A stretch of DNA of 64,000 nt. Source: Straminergon stramineum. Lineage: Eukaryota > Streptophyta > Bryopsida > Hypnales > Calliergonaceae. Positions 33,917-46,136 of this stretch are shown one piece after another. Each line of letters starts with the position of its first letter. The first letter of the stretch is position 1. Below the pieces are notes generated by a model. That model was not told the DNA's origin, searched no databases, and saw only the letters and a list, made by a program, of their open reading frames with translations. A program made the translations under genes and the position numbers. The stretch spans positions 30,422,906 to 30,486,905 of the forward strand of contig OY987264.1 of the NCBI GenBank assembly GCA_963920665.1, read 5' to 3'.

Positions 33917-34263
33917 CTGCATTGAGAGCATCAGTAGCGGCATCTTCAATGGTGGGGGAGTAGTTTGTGGATTTGTGCAGCACCATGACAGAATCGCAGT
34001 CTGACATGATGTACCTGCGGAACTGATCAGGTTATTCAGAAACTTGATATCCCAAGGAAGTATCAATGAGTGTGGAAACAAAGGTATTATTGATCAATGG
34101 CGGAGATGAAGCTGGTCTTACATACCCATCCAGTCCCCAGGTGTTTCTCATAGTGTTGCCAACAAGGAAGTCATGGTTAGTCGATGATGGTCGTCGACCA
34201 CCCATCCTGCACGCAACTCCTGAACGGCGAGTTGAATGTGTCTGCCAAGTCTTGCGCTGTCAC
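33917..34263 (-). pseudogene. GH3 beta-D-xylosidase fragment, two exons with intron
   Basis: Exon 34263-34126 reads VTAQDLADTFNSPFRSCVQD and, after a frameshift, MRNTWGLDG. Exon 34014-33917 reads [20 protein letters not shown] and then [13 protein letters not shown]. This matches plant beta-xylosidases (family blocks LxDTFxPPFxSC, WGLDGYIVSDCDSV and ATxxDAAxxALxAG) and includes the SD motif holding the catalytic nucleophile region. Splice sites (GG|GTATGT, CAG|GTAC, CAG|GTGAGC) are retained and join in phase. The frameshift near 34190 and the missing N-terminal (RDPRWGRGQETPGEDP) and C-terminal blocks show that it is broken. Confidence 0.7.
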
Positions 34264-35140
34264 CTGCACACGCCAACAGGTCCATCTTGAGGCCAAGTTT
34301 TATATTTCCCTGATCTAAAATGCCAAACGAAGCATTCAAATCACAAGAAAACTTACGTACAATTACCATACCATATCATAACATACATTTAAAAGAGAAG
34401 AAAACCTACAGTGTTTCATGTAGTATCAGCGTAGGATGCTTGTTTCCATAACTTCCTCAAAACAATACCAAATTGATCAAGTCACAGCTCAATTTTATAG
34501 CAAGCTGTCCAAATACTCTCACCTTCTAATACCCAACTCTTTGTACTTGTGTACGTTATGAACATTCAAAGAATCTCCAAACCGATTGTATCTCATGAAC
34601 CAATCGATCAAACTACGGCAAGCTTGAAACTATCAAACAACAGTAGAATCACACTACATTTAATAAATTCCCGAAACCACATTGCAAAGACAATTATCTG
34701 TAGACTTCAAAAGTAAAATCGAACAACCAAAATCATACAAAAAATTTGAATAGAAGGGAAGGCTCAGAAGAAAGACGAGCATCCCAACTCGAAATCGGAG
34801 AACTGACACGCTACAGGGGTTCATGGTGTCCCACCACGACCATCCCAACTCCTGGGTGTCGCGACGTGGCTGCCTGTCACGCAACAAGACTACCAAGTCC
34901 AGGGTGCCCGCGACACTGCGTGAGGAGGAAGAACCGACACTTAGAAAAAACTCGACCTTCTCTAGGTAAGTAATTTCGATTCCCAACTCCTGCCGTGATG
35001 TGGTCATACCTTCACGAGAAATGCCACACAGAACCAGAGATGCAAGATACATGAGCATGGAATTGATGCACATCGATTTCAGCTGCCAATAGAAGGCTGC
35101 ATATATATTCCATACAATAGAAGTTGCACATGTGTCTTAC
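34264..35140. other. unresolved segment inside the gene-fragment cluster
   Basis: GC-rich patches near 34790-34970 carry related phrases (CAACTCCTGGGTGTCGCG, CCAGGGTGCCCGCGAC), suggesting a local degenerate duplication. The 137-codon minus-strand open frame at 34660-35073 has no domain that I recognise. The upstream exons expected for the GH3 gene were not found here. Confidence 0.25.
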
Positions 35141-35269
35141 CTTGCTCTGTAACTTCCATGGCACTGGAGGCTGGTGAGTCGTCCTGCTTCTCCTAAGCGC
35201 GTGCTGCCAAAACGCTCTCCAGTACCATGGGGTCCTCCATCTCAGTCATCATTTCAGGGAGAATTCTTC
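35141..35269 (-). pseudogene. unrecognised exon-like fragment with one stop
   Basis: The minus strand reads ILPEMMTEMEDPMVLESVLA, then ARA-stop-EKQDDSPASSAMEVTEQ, ending at an excellent donor (CAAG|GTAAGACAC at 35141). The acidic, alternating composition looks like real coding sequence. A single TAG interrupts it. I do not recognise the family. Confidence 0.35.
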
Positions 35270-37715
35270 CTTGGACACAAAGCCTATTTAGTTAGAGTGC
35301 GAATTTTTTACACAGAAGTACGTCTTGGGCCTTGGCAATGAATAAACATGAAATAGAGAAATACATTTGACAAAGACACCCAAGTCCAATTGGAGATCAA
35401 TCAAAAACGAAACAGACAAGAGATCCCACGAGTGCTAGGCGATTCAGCACACATGGAGTTGGTAACACAGCCTCACAAGTCGGCCTGAAATCGAAGTCCC
35501 CAAAGGAAGAGGCACTTGTGGAGGTGAATCCCTTGCCATGCAGTGATGAATGATCACCCCTACCAAAAATCCAATTCAACGAAGTGCTTCCCCGCTTGGC
35601 ACCAAGCTTCCCCGCTCAGTCCCAAGCTGTCATGTGGCGCAAGAGCTGTTAGGTTGTCAGATTTTGACATGGAATTCTTCAAAATGGTATTAAAAATAGT
35701 TATGATCTATTTAGGAGTCATTTAGGGCCATGATGTGGGAAAAAGGTGGGTGAAAAAGGACTATTTTTTGTCTATTATGGGCCCCATTTCAAACTGACAA
35801 CCGTTTAAATTTTGGGGTATTGGGCATGGTGTTATTTCTCATTGGATACCAATGTCAATGGTAATAGGAAACTTTAGTGACTTTAATAGGACATTGTCTG
35901 ACGCTTATGGCCCCACCTACTGGCCATTACGGGTGGATGAGGGTAAGTTGCTTGTAAAATTTATTCCAAATTTCCGGTCGATGCAAAGTTCTCAATTTCA
36001 TTTGTTCTCTCATTTGGCTCACTTCAGCTATCTGAGAAAAATGTCTCCACAATTTTCCAACCCCTCTAACATGGTACATCAGCAATTCTGACCGCAATGG
36101 GCTATTTTACCTTAATGATACTTAAATATATATTGTTCATTTTATTTTTGTAATGATCAAATTATTACGATTTTTCTTCACAAAAATTATCTTTTTGCCA
36201 ATTATGAGTATTTCTTTGACAAATACAAGGACAAACACCATCTTGAAACTACAAGAAAAAATTTCATATGATTGAAAATTCAATAAGATAACCAAAATCC
36301 ATGATGATACAATATATATGTAGTCATGAAAGGTGCAATTATTCATTTAAATCATTTATGTTGAAGTTTTATTCTTACTTAAGGACTAGAGGAGACTTAT
36401 TTGGATAAACTTAAATACATTTTACTAGGCAAATTTAAATGCAATAGAAATCACATTAGAAAGATAATTAGATTTCATACCCAATTATGCAACTAATTAT
36501 TGTCAAAATAAAAAAATAATTCTAGCATATTCATTTAATATCAATAATTTTGATTTCATCCAACCAAAAACTTTAACATCTTTATCTTAGATTCTATTGC
36601 ATATAAAAATTTATTTTATAAATTTATTTGCATAATATGATTGAAATTGCATAATTATTTTATATATAGGGCAAAATTGACAATTCTTAGTAAAAAATCC
36701 TAGATAATAAAATTCAACTTATATTCAAAATAGAAATATTTTCCAAGATTCAATTTTTTCCATAAATTTTTTTTTTAGTTATTTATATTTAGAAAGAGTT
36801 TTAGAATTGAACTTGGCCTAGGAACACAATATATTTCACTTCAAAATCTCACTTTGACAATTCAAAAAATGACTATACCAAAACTACATTTCAAAAAATA
36901 AATTTAGTAAGTAAACAAATTTATTTATTTTTTAAAACTACATTTTCATTTTGTAAATCTGTTGCAACAATTTTTATGAAGTACTCATATATAGTTTACT
37001 TATTTAGATCTTGGTTTCAAGAATATTTCTTTTTAAAATTGTTTCAAATTTTACTTATCAAAATTAGTTAGAATGATAGTTGAATTTACCATTAAAGTAT
37101 GATTCATTGAACATAATATACAAATTTATTGAAGTACTATTTTCTAATGACCTTTTTAGTTGCACTTTATTACACATCTTTATGATTACTATATTTTAGA
37201 GGACCATAGGATTATTAACCCCTAAAGAATCACAAGAGCACCAAGTAACTTCTAGAATTGTATTTGAAAATAAAGAAAATGTCAACCTTACTAACAATTT
37301 TTGAACAACAAAGAGACCTTGGATAATTTATTTCTTTTTGATCATCACAAAGTTTAGAACCAAGGTTGTTCTATCGAACACATTTGGGGATTCAAGTGTC
37401 GAGTTGTTCGTCTGATGTCACGTGTCATATAAGATGAGTGTCGCATACACTAGACAATTTTGTCACATAAGGCCTTATCCTAGCAGCAGAGACAATTTGA
37501 AATCTCCCTTTATTTCTGATCCATAATTTAGAATGTAATAAGTGATTATTAAATTAAGACACTTCAATAAAATGAAACTCAAATATGTCAAGATTAGAAA
37601 TAGAAAGTGCTTTATTTGAAAATCAACCTTAAAATTGACTTCATTAGACAGACAAGGGGGTCTACTAGACGTGTTGGACGTCGTGTTCGTCGTGTTGTTC
37701 GACCGAACAAACATA
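35270..37715. other. AT-rich region without recognisable gene
   Basis: A short tandem duplication at 35587-35630 (CTTCCCCGCT repeated) is followed by 36100-37700, which is very AT-rich. Near 37375-37440 and 37665-37705 there are GTCG/GTTCG-rich phrases, including the near-palindrome GTTCGACCGAAC just before the next element. Nothing coding was recognised. Confidence 0.45.
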
Positions 37716-40160
37716 TTTAGAACCTGTGGTTTGTCAACAGTTATCATGTGGTTATCGTTGATTCATGGGTTCACACATTAATATACAATTTAGCACATCA
37801 TTACAATGCATTACTATACAATTTAGTGCATCGTTTCAATGCATTACTTGCAATTGCAAATAATGCATCATGATGGTGTCGTGATGTAAATATATACATT
37901 GTATAAAATGTATATTTATTTTGTATTTTGAATAGATTCTATGATTTGGAGGACAAACTTACTAGTGATGATTCCAGAGGCTTCCAAGTGATGCTTATTG
38001 CCTATGGAGTTGTTTAAAAGACAAAAGCCCTAGATAAATTTCACGAATTTGGCGAATTCTTTTAAGTTTTATAGAATCTGTGAATGAGTTTGAAGTTCGA
38101 TTCTAGAATGTCGAATTGGAAGGTTTTTATAAAGTCACAAGACCCAGAGTCTCAACCAGAGGTTAAGCTAGAGTTTTTATTTATCACAATTGTCAATTCA
38201 ACTATCTTAGTTGGAAGTTTCTTCATCATTGCGAACCCATTTGCAAGATAAAACTGGACCTTCTTGTCCGTTGAAGAAACCTTGTGTAGAGTAGTGTTGG
38301 TACGAAAATCTTCAAAGAGATGCTCATGCTTTGGTGATTCTACTTCAAGTTGGATGTGTTGAACCGGACACCCAAAATGTGACATTTGAAGCAAATTATG
38401 AGGGTTTGAATGTCAATCAATACTATTGTATGGTTAGGCCAGTTAAGGGAAGCCCTGACCACAAACATTGGTTGAAAAGGCCAGTTAATCCTTTAACGAA
38501 GGCCAAATGTGCAAATTACGTCACAAACACGATCAAGCACATCCTCAAGTTCTTGCAGATGGATTAGCGCTCTTCTTCGACTTTAGTTTTTACCTCCATT
38601 TGGTTTTGGTTAAAGGTTTTTAGCTAATTCAAGTTTTTTGTATTCCATTTGTGTGTTAAGAATTGAAAGTTAGAAAGATAGAAGTAATTCACCTCTTAGT
38701 TTTGATCTTTGGCGTTCTTTGGCCTTGAAAGATGAATAGGGATTTATCTTTTGGTGTTTCCTTTGGGCCAATGGGTGTTTAGAAGCTCATGTGATGTGTA
38801 CATAGGCTGATTCCATCTACTTTAGGAGAAAAAGGTAGGAAGACATCTTCTCTCTCTTTCTAGTGTGTGAGTTTTGGTGTATGTGTTGTGCTTTTTAGAC
38901 CAAGAATTTGAGAGGCCATATCTTTTGATGCATAAGGAATTTTGGAATGAAAATTTGGGGTTATGATCCTCTTCTCATTGAAGTTTCAAAGAGACCTTTC
39001 TTGTATTATTTGAAGTTGGGAGCAAAAAGTTATAAGCGTGTCAGTGGAGGAGGGTCTGCTACCTCCCGACAAAGAAGAAAGGAGATTTGAGTGGCCACCA
39101 AAGTTTGTATTTTTTGCTTATCTCTTTGAAATTTTGGTGAAATACAAAAGTTTTTGTTACCTTTCCAAAGACTCATCACTTAAAGAATTTGGAGTTATGT
39201 AGAATAAGATATGGTTGTTTGAATAGTAAAGGGTTTGCTGCCCTTATTGTTTGAAACCTGAGACTTTGTAAGGCTATAGATTTTGTTTCGAAAATCACTT
39301 GCAAGTGAAAATTTTATTGACGGTAGGAGAACTTGTTAGCTTTTTGAAAAGCTATCAATCTCTTAATTTGAAAAAAAATTGCAAAAGTTATAAGTGGTGA
39401 AGCAAAGGAAGGTCTGGTGCCTTCTCTTTTTGAGTAGAATGTAGTTAATTTGGGTTTAGATTTGTGTTTTATTTAAAGACTTGAAGATTTGAAGACATGA
39501 AGATTGAAGACTTGAAGATATGAAGACTCATGTGTAGTGGCTTGTGGCTTGTGGCTTGTTATTCCTAGCCAGTTTTGGAGGCTCATTGTCTTTCTATTGT
39601 TATTCTTAGCCGATTTTGTAGGCTTGTTGTTTTCATTTCTACATTGTAAACATTGTTGTGGGTTATGTGGGTATCCAATAATAACCCCATTTTGTGTTTG
39701 TAGCGATGAAGTGGAATTGATCACCCACAAGGTAGTTATTTTTGTTGTTCCCATTGGTGAGGCATGATTGCTGGTCACCGTGGGTTTGAAGTTTAGGAGC
39801 CAATCTTTCAGACGACTTAGCTCATTTTACCCATCCGAAGTCTGTGGTTTCTTATCACCTACCCTAATTTTTAAACCCATTTAGAGCCATTTCAAGATAG
39901 GCCAACGAAGTTCAGCTTGAAGTTTCAAAGACTTGAAGACTAGAAGACTCGACTTGACTTCCTAGCAAACTATTTCCAGTCGCAATCAGATACTCTACGT
40001 ATTCCCAAAGCATTTTCCTCTCTACATGACAACGGTGCAATAAATTGTAAAGTAATGCATCGTAATGATGTGCTAAATTGTATGTTAACATGCAAACCCA
40101 TGAAAATATGATAACCACATGATAATTATTGACAAACCACAGGTTCTAAACTTTGTGATG
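37716..40160. mobile_element. 2.4-kb element with arms of the CATCACAAAG MITE family
   Basis: The left arm (37716-37870; TTTAGAACCTGTGGTTTGTC at its start) and the right arm (40029-40160) are long inverted repeats of each other. Both match the arms of the 263-bp MITE at 19051-19313. The right arm ends CTTTGTGATG, the complement of CATCACAAAG. Between them lie about 2.15 kb with no counterpart in the small MITE. Either something inserted at the loop, or this is a longer family member that captured DNA. The core has no recognisable protein. Confidence 0.65.
39476..39535 (+). repeat. degenerate GAAGACTTGAAGAT tandem repeat
   Basis: Imperfect 9-10-bp units (TTGAAGACT, TGAAGATAT and similar) run through this stretch, followed at 39536-39560 by three TTGTGGC units. 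Related phrases recur at 39918-39955. It looks like simple-repeat drift in the core of the enlarged element. Confidence 0.5.
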
Positions 40161-41370
40161 ATGTGTTAGTGTAATCTAATCAAGAAATGATCAAATGTGC
40201 AATTTTTGGTGAATATTTGGAAAATGGAGAAGGTGCACTTGGCTATCACTTCACATATTCATATCTTTTTTTCCATAACTCAAAATGATCTAAAAAAAAC
40301 TATACATCAAAATTATGATGATATCTACCCGTGAAAAAAATCAGATTATTTTTAGCACTTTTGAGCATTCTAATTTTAGCATTTCAATTTTAACATGCAA
40401 TATATATAAAGTATTGTCTAACTGAACATTGTTCATCAATCTTGTTCAAAATCGCATTTTCTCCAAAATTGTGCAATTTCATTAATCTTTTTATCATAGG
40501 AAAGCTACATAAATCTTGTTTCATTTCAATGGTGGTGATCATCAAAAATTATTCCACATGAATGAAGAACTATACTTGTTACAAAAGTTAGTCAAGAAAA
40601 CAAAAGCTATGCTCACCCCTTGGTCCTTTATGGAGGTTAAGCTAAAGAAAATGGGCAAATTAACAATCCAAAAAATGATAAAATTAAGAAATAGAAACTA
40701 TAAATTTTAAATAATATTTTCAATATTATGAATGAAAATCTTATTATGAAATTTGAATAATCCAATAGAGAAGTTGAAAACATTTTTGGAAAGAAAATAG
40801 TAAAATATAGAAAGATAGATAATTTTATTTATTATAAAGTGATTAAATGAATTTTTATTTTGAGTGCTATGAAAATTAATATAATTGATTCAAGGAGGAA
40901 GGTTGGAGGCACGATGCAGATCATCGGTGGAGTTTCAGCGTCGACTACCTGTAGATCTTCTTGCGATCTAAGAACATTGCTTGCTTCCGATTGAGATTTG
41001 TTAGTTATATAGTTTTGCGTACGCTTCAGGGGTATGGCTTGTCATTCCGAAAATCCAAACGGAACACTCAACCTATATTGCTAGCTTTTCTATATCTCAT
41101 TCGAACCCTCATTATCTAACGTATTTTCTTCCCCTCCGCTTGTGTTCAGTATAGATCTAGCAATGACATCGTATAGTGATATTGTTAGAGAAGGACGACA
41201 CTACTCAGTTAAACATTTTTTGGATCCACACTACCAACACGCTAGAATTGTTAGACGATCTTACTAATCTAATAAAGAAAGTAATGTAGGTCAAACGTAG
41301 GGGAGAGTTTGCTAGGAGCGCGAGTAGAATCTATAGGATCAGACTCCTGAGCCCAGGAAATGTCACTCCA
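40161..41370. other. AT-rich flank, possibly including the LINE 5' UTR
   Basis: No gene was recognised from 40161 to about 40890. From about 40890 the composition becomes more balanced and continues into the LINE ORF1 region, so 40890-41370 may be its 5' untranslated region. No precise LINE start or target duplication could be set. Confidence 0.35.
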
Positions 41371-41376
41371 CTTTTT

Positions 41377-42835
41377 TTGGCTATCGCTCACGCAACCCAC
41401 ATCTCCACGATAGTACCAGATCTAGCGACAGCAAACACACACACGAATCTCAAGACCAAGCGCCCCAACTTGCAATACTTTTCAATCCGTTCTCAAGCAT
41501 ACAAGGTAAAGTCCTTCTTCCTACGCTACACCGGAACTGGGCAGGTCTTCTCTAACATTCACATAAGATATTCCACTACACAGATCTTGATTCTCATGCC
41601 TTAGAGAAGGAAATTGCACACCTTTAGGATCATGTGGTCATAACAAGTTTTGTGGAAGGAACCTTAGAGGCATCAGACATGCAACCCTGGCTGGATGATC
41701 TAAGTCATCAGATCTACCCGTATAAGATCATTCTCCACAAGCCAACTGGTAACAGTTTTCACTATGTAAAACTTGACTGTGCTGCGACAGTCTTTCAAGG
41801 CCATATTCGTTATATTGAGACTTTTTGCAGATTTTGAGATAGAGTGCTAGTTATTGGAAAATTCATTCAAGAAAATAGTAATTGAAACCAAAAATAAATC
41901 ATTCTCAAATAATGATCCTATAATGAAATTCTAAAAGTTGGTGTTGTTACCTATTGATAAAAAAATACTAGTAAAGAGATAAAATGGTTTATCTTCAAGT
42001 CAAGGATAAAAATGAGACTGTGAAAGGTCTCAATATAATGAATATGGCCTTTTTAAACTCACAACCCTGAATCTCTATAGTTTCCTTGGAGGAGAGGCCT
42101 CATACCAACATTGGCTCTCGTCTTTCAACCACCTGTCCCTTTCAGGCGCTTGTCCCCCATTCTGGTTAACTCTCGAAGACCTACCCTTAGAGTATATTAC
42201 CTTCTCCAAGTCAATTGCCCAATTGTTGAAAAGAGTGTTAGCAGTTGATATCTCGAATCTTGCCCTAAGTCACCATCGGTATTGTGTTGCCATCAACCTT
42301 GACCTCGGTTGGACGTCTAGGATCCTCATTCAAGAAGGGCCTCACAACACTATAGAAATCAAGGTGTCGTATGAAGACTCGAGACTTAGTTGTAGCGGGT
42401 GCAAAGAGTCCTCTCATCCCTCGTCCAAGTGTCTTGTATTTCCTCAAGTGCCATCACCAGATCTCCATAGTGGGATCCAAAATGCCAACATCGAAACAAG
42501 CCAATCAAATCCCTTCTTTGATGCGGCATTGCCAAATCGTCAATATTTTCCTACTAGTAGTACTCACTCCAAGACCAGCCATGTGAAGAAATATCACAAA
42601 CACACTAAACACTGTAACCAATACTTTCAACATCCCCTCCAATCCCTAATGCTGATGGCTTTATTACAGTACATCACCGTCGACGAGGACCCATACTTCG
42701 TCAATCAAACACAAAAGCCAGCTCCAGCCCCTACTGGGCACATAGAAATTCAACAGAACGACGTAGGGAGGAGCATTAGCAACAAGACATCTATACAAAT
42801 TCGTCAAAAACCAAGGCAGCGTTAGTCATCCATCC
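41377..42835 (+). pseudogene. LINE ORF1 remnant (gag-like, CCHC zinc knuckle)
   Basis: Pieces in several frames resemble plant L1 ORF1 proteins. A nucleic-acid-binding N-terminal part lies at 41634-41837. After an AT-rich interruption (about 41840-42060) come FWLTLEDLPLEYITF and a CX2CX4HX4C knuckle (CSGCKESSHPSSKC, near 42396-42437). A proline- and serine-rich tail follows. The protein would bind the LINE RNA. Frameshifts and stops disable it. Confidence 0.7.
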
Positions 42836-43763
42836 ACAATGTTCCCAACAGGAGAATTCAGTAGGACTTCCACAGCCTGCTCCAACATCTCAGAGACCCA
42901 TCCCATCCTCAAGTAGAGATAACCTAGAACACCTAGATTTTCTTCCTTACCCCCCTCTTTTCACGGCCTTAACCAAACCGTTATACATATCTGTATTACG
43001 CAACCCCGCCTTACAAAATGTTACCAGACACAAGCTCCATGTAGCCATCTCACTTCAATTGTTGACCTTCCCCTACACCCTAGAATCATTTGGATCAATT
43101 CTTGTCAAGCTATGTTTTCCCTCATTGTAATTCCGTTCCTCTGTAATAGGGTTCTCCAATAGTCGGTCCAATAGCTCATGATCCAATACTACTCAGACAG
43201 AATATCACAAAGCCCTAGACCACCACACCCCTCCCAAAAATTATTCAATGCCTATCCCCCCATAATTCCACCAATCCCAATTCTCCAAAGGTGGTAGCCA
43301 CCTATATTGAGGCTTCTCCCACTACGGCCATTCACCACAACCCAACTTCACTCTCCCAAAACCTAGGTATCATGCCTGATATTTACACCTTTGAGGACAT
43401 ACAAACCAACCTTCCCCTTACTGGAAACCAATCCCGCCCTACTTCTCCCCTGTCTGACAATGGCACATCTTTAGCCATCCGAGTCTTCAACCACATCACT
43501 GGATCGCTATCATAATGGCGTGAAATTGACTAATCATCCTCTACAACCCTTCTAGATGCTAAATTGTCAATCCACCACATCAAAGCCTCCGCCAGGCTTC
43601 GTTGCGGCAACCAGCATCAACCCCAACCTCTTCAGATATGCCCACAATTGGTAACTTTTGATCCCACACTTGACTCATGGGGCTACCTGAAGAATCATCA
43701 TTTAGACTATGAAGGGAGTGCTCGGCATACTCCCGACCCATAGAATCCACGAAGCTCAAGATT

Positions 43764-45820
43764 ATGTCACAAAATATTTGGGGTCTGAATGAATTGGGTG
43801 TTGTTAAAAACCTCAAACATTACCTCTAGAAAAATCCGGTTGATATTCTTTTTCTTCAAGAATACAAACTCCTAGGCCTTGGTGCATCAAACCTTGGAAG
43901 ACAACTGTGGTGTCAAGCTATAGTTTTTTATACTGACATAGAACCAGGATATTCCTTGGATGGCGCTAACTCAAGCAAGGGTGGCGTTGCTTCATTCATA
44001 TCACCAAGGCGGGCCAAACTTATCAGTCAATCTAGCTCTATTTTGGGGGGACATGTACATTGGTTTATCATCTCTAGGATTCCTGGGGGTGATCTAGGAT
44101 TTATCAATGTATATGTTCTGCATGACCCACGTCCTCGTAGAATTTTGTGGGAAACTATGATTAGGGATCTCCCATCAACATGTAAGTGGGTCATGCTAGG
44201 TGATTTCAATATGGTAGAATGTCGCAAAAATAAGTCCAATATTTGCGGACGAACGATACCAGCCCAAGAGCAATTATTATTCAATGCACTCAAAGAATCA
44301 ATCCAAGTCACTGAATATCCTCTTACTTCCTCCAATCTATTATTTTTCTGGGACAACGCCCATAGTGATGACACTCGAATCATGGCTCGTCTAGATAGAT
44401 GTTATGTCTTCCCTAATTCTATCTCAAGTCAAAGGCAAATTCTAGAATATAGAATTCAAGGGGACCACACCCGCTCTGATCATTGCCCCATATTTTTAGT
44501 GCTTCAATTAGCCAAGCCTCTTTCCTATCCCAACCGTTGGATTATATCATCCAAACACTTTGATGATGTCTAACCAGTCATACGAGCTATTTCAAAAGCT
44601 GCTTTGCCGGATATGCCATTTTTCACTAAATTGAAGCGAGTTACCCGCCAATATAGACACCTTTGCATAGAACGAGCATGAAGCTTCAAGATACAAGAAG
44701 AAGAACTATGCAATCAATTGGACTTGAAAACTCGGCACCTCCACGACCATCCTCACTCACCGCATTTGTAGGAGGAAGTGAATAATCTTTGATTGAACCT
44801 TGCTCATTTTCAAGATAAAAAGATCAAAGGTCAAAAGATTAGATCGCGTACGAGATGGAGACTTTTTGGCGATCATCTCTTTACTAAATTTTTTAGTGTT
44901 GTCTAGGAGGCCCCCAACACGTCTTCCGTGACTGAGCTGCGAGATGAATAGGGTTGCTTGCAATACGATTGAGAAGAAGTAGAATGTATTTGTACCTCGT
45001 TCTATACCCAACTATACACTAAGGAGATATTGACCCCAGAAGCACAGAGAGATAAAGACGCCATTCTTAACTGTGTTCAAAATCGTTTTACTCCGGAGAT
45101 GGCCCACCAACTGGATGTACCTCTAACCAAGGCCGAAATATACCAGGCTCTACTCCAAATGGCCAAGGATCATAGTTTAGGCCTTGACGGAATTTCCACT
45201 GAGTTCTTTTGTACATATTAGGAGCTCATTGGTGACGATTTCATGAAAATGGTGGATCATTCAATAACCCATGGACTTCTCCATCTGGAATGACCTCGGA
45301 CATTATTATCTTGCTATACAAATCAGGTGACCAGGCAAACCTCTCGAATTGGTGTCCTATTACTTTGCTCAATGTGGCTTATAAAATTGTTGCTAAAGCT
45401 CTCCAAATTAGGTTGCAAAACCTACTCAAAGACATTATAACTTACAAGTCCTGAAGAGTCTGCCTTTCAATCCTTTCGACACATTTTTGGCATCATATTG
45501 TTGCAATATGAAATTGTTCAATGGGCTAAAGAATCTGACCAAGACCTCATATTTCTCAAATTAGACTTTATTAAGGCATATGATGTTTCCTGGGACTTCC
45601 TTATCCATGTCATGAAGAAATTAGATATTCCTAAATCTTTCATCTGCTTAGTTATGATGTTGTTACCAGATGCTTACACATTAGTTCTTTTAAATGGGAA
45701 AGCAACTTCTACATTTCCCAGCCAAAGAAGTATGAGATAAGGTTGTCCTTTGGCGCCTTACCTTTTTTTACTCATCGGAGAGTCACTCATTATGGCAACT
45801 AACGGGGAATAAGAGGGAGG
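43764..45820 (+). pseudogene. LINE ORF2 remnant, 5' part: endonuclease and N-terminal RT
   Basis: The ATG at 43764 begins MSQNIWGLNELG, the first motif of the apurinic endonuclease domain. FLQEYK, MLGDFNMVE (near 44200) and RSDHCPIFL (near 44472) follow, so all key endonuclease motifs are visible. The first RT blocks come next: PLTKAEIYQALLQMAKDHSL, then LGLDGISTEFF near 45180, LKLDFIKAYD near 45560, and GCPLAPYLFLLIGESL near 45745. Several stops (for example after KHYL and FFCTY) and frameshifts are present. The reading ends where the foldback element begins. Confidence 0.85.
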
Positions 45821-45829
45821 GCATATTAC
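45821..45829. repeat. left 9-bp target site duplication (GCATATTAC)
   Basis: GCATATTAC here and GCGTATTAC at 48979-48987 differ at one base and abut the two ends of the foldback element. After removing the insert and one copy, the reverse transcriptase reading continues towards the YADD block. A 9-bp duplication is typical of Mutator-like elements. Confidence 0.65.
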
Positions 45830-46016
45830 TAGGATTGCATAGACACCCTGATGTCTGAACATCCAACATCCCCATCCACCACTTCCCAAACGTCTGGGGA
45901 CATAGACACTAAGAGTCTAAGCCCGTCTACTAGACGGGCGGACGGGGGGCGGATAGCTAGCTTCAATCACTGTTTGTGGCTTCATTTTTTGGAATTTCGG
46001 GGCATGTAATATACCA

Positions 46017-46136
46017 TTGGAAACATCGTGATATATTGTTGGAAACATTGTAATATACCGTTGGAAACATTGTAATATACCGTTGGAAACATCGTAATAC
46101 ACCATTGGAAACATCGTAATATATCGTTAGAAACAT
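46017..46136 (+). repeat. 22-bp tandem repeat, six units
   Basis: TTGGAAACAT (or TTAGAAACAT) recurs at 46017, 46039, 46061, 46083, 46105 and 46127, exactly 22 bp apart. The unit is close to TTGGAAACATTGTAATATAC. It lies only in the left arm side of the foldback element and seems to be an expansion of the CCATTGGAAA block found elsewhere in the arms. Confidence 0.9.

Noticed and set aside
31004..35700. Calling the gene-fragment cluster a Helitron
   Set aside because: No TC start or CTRR-plus-T end could be paired, and no Rep/helicase sequence was found, so only the mosaic itself is reported.
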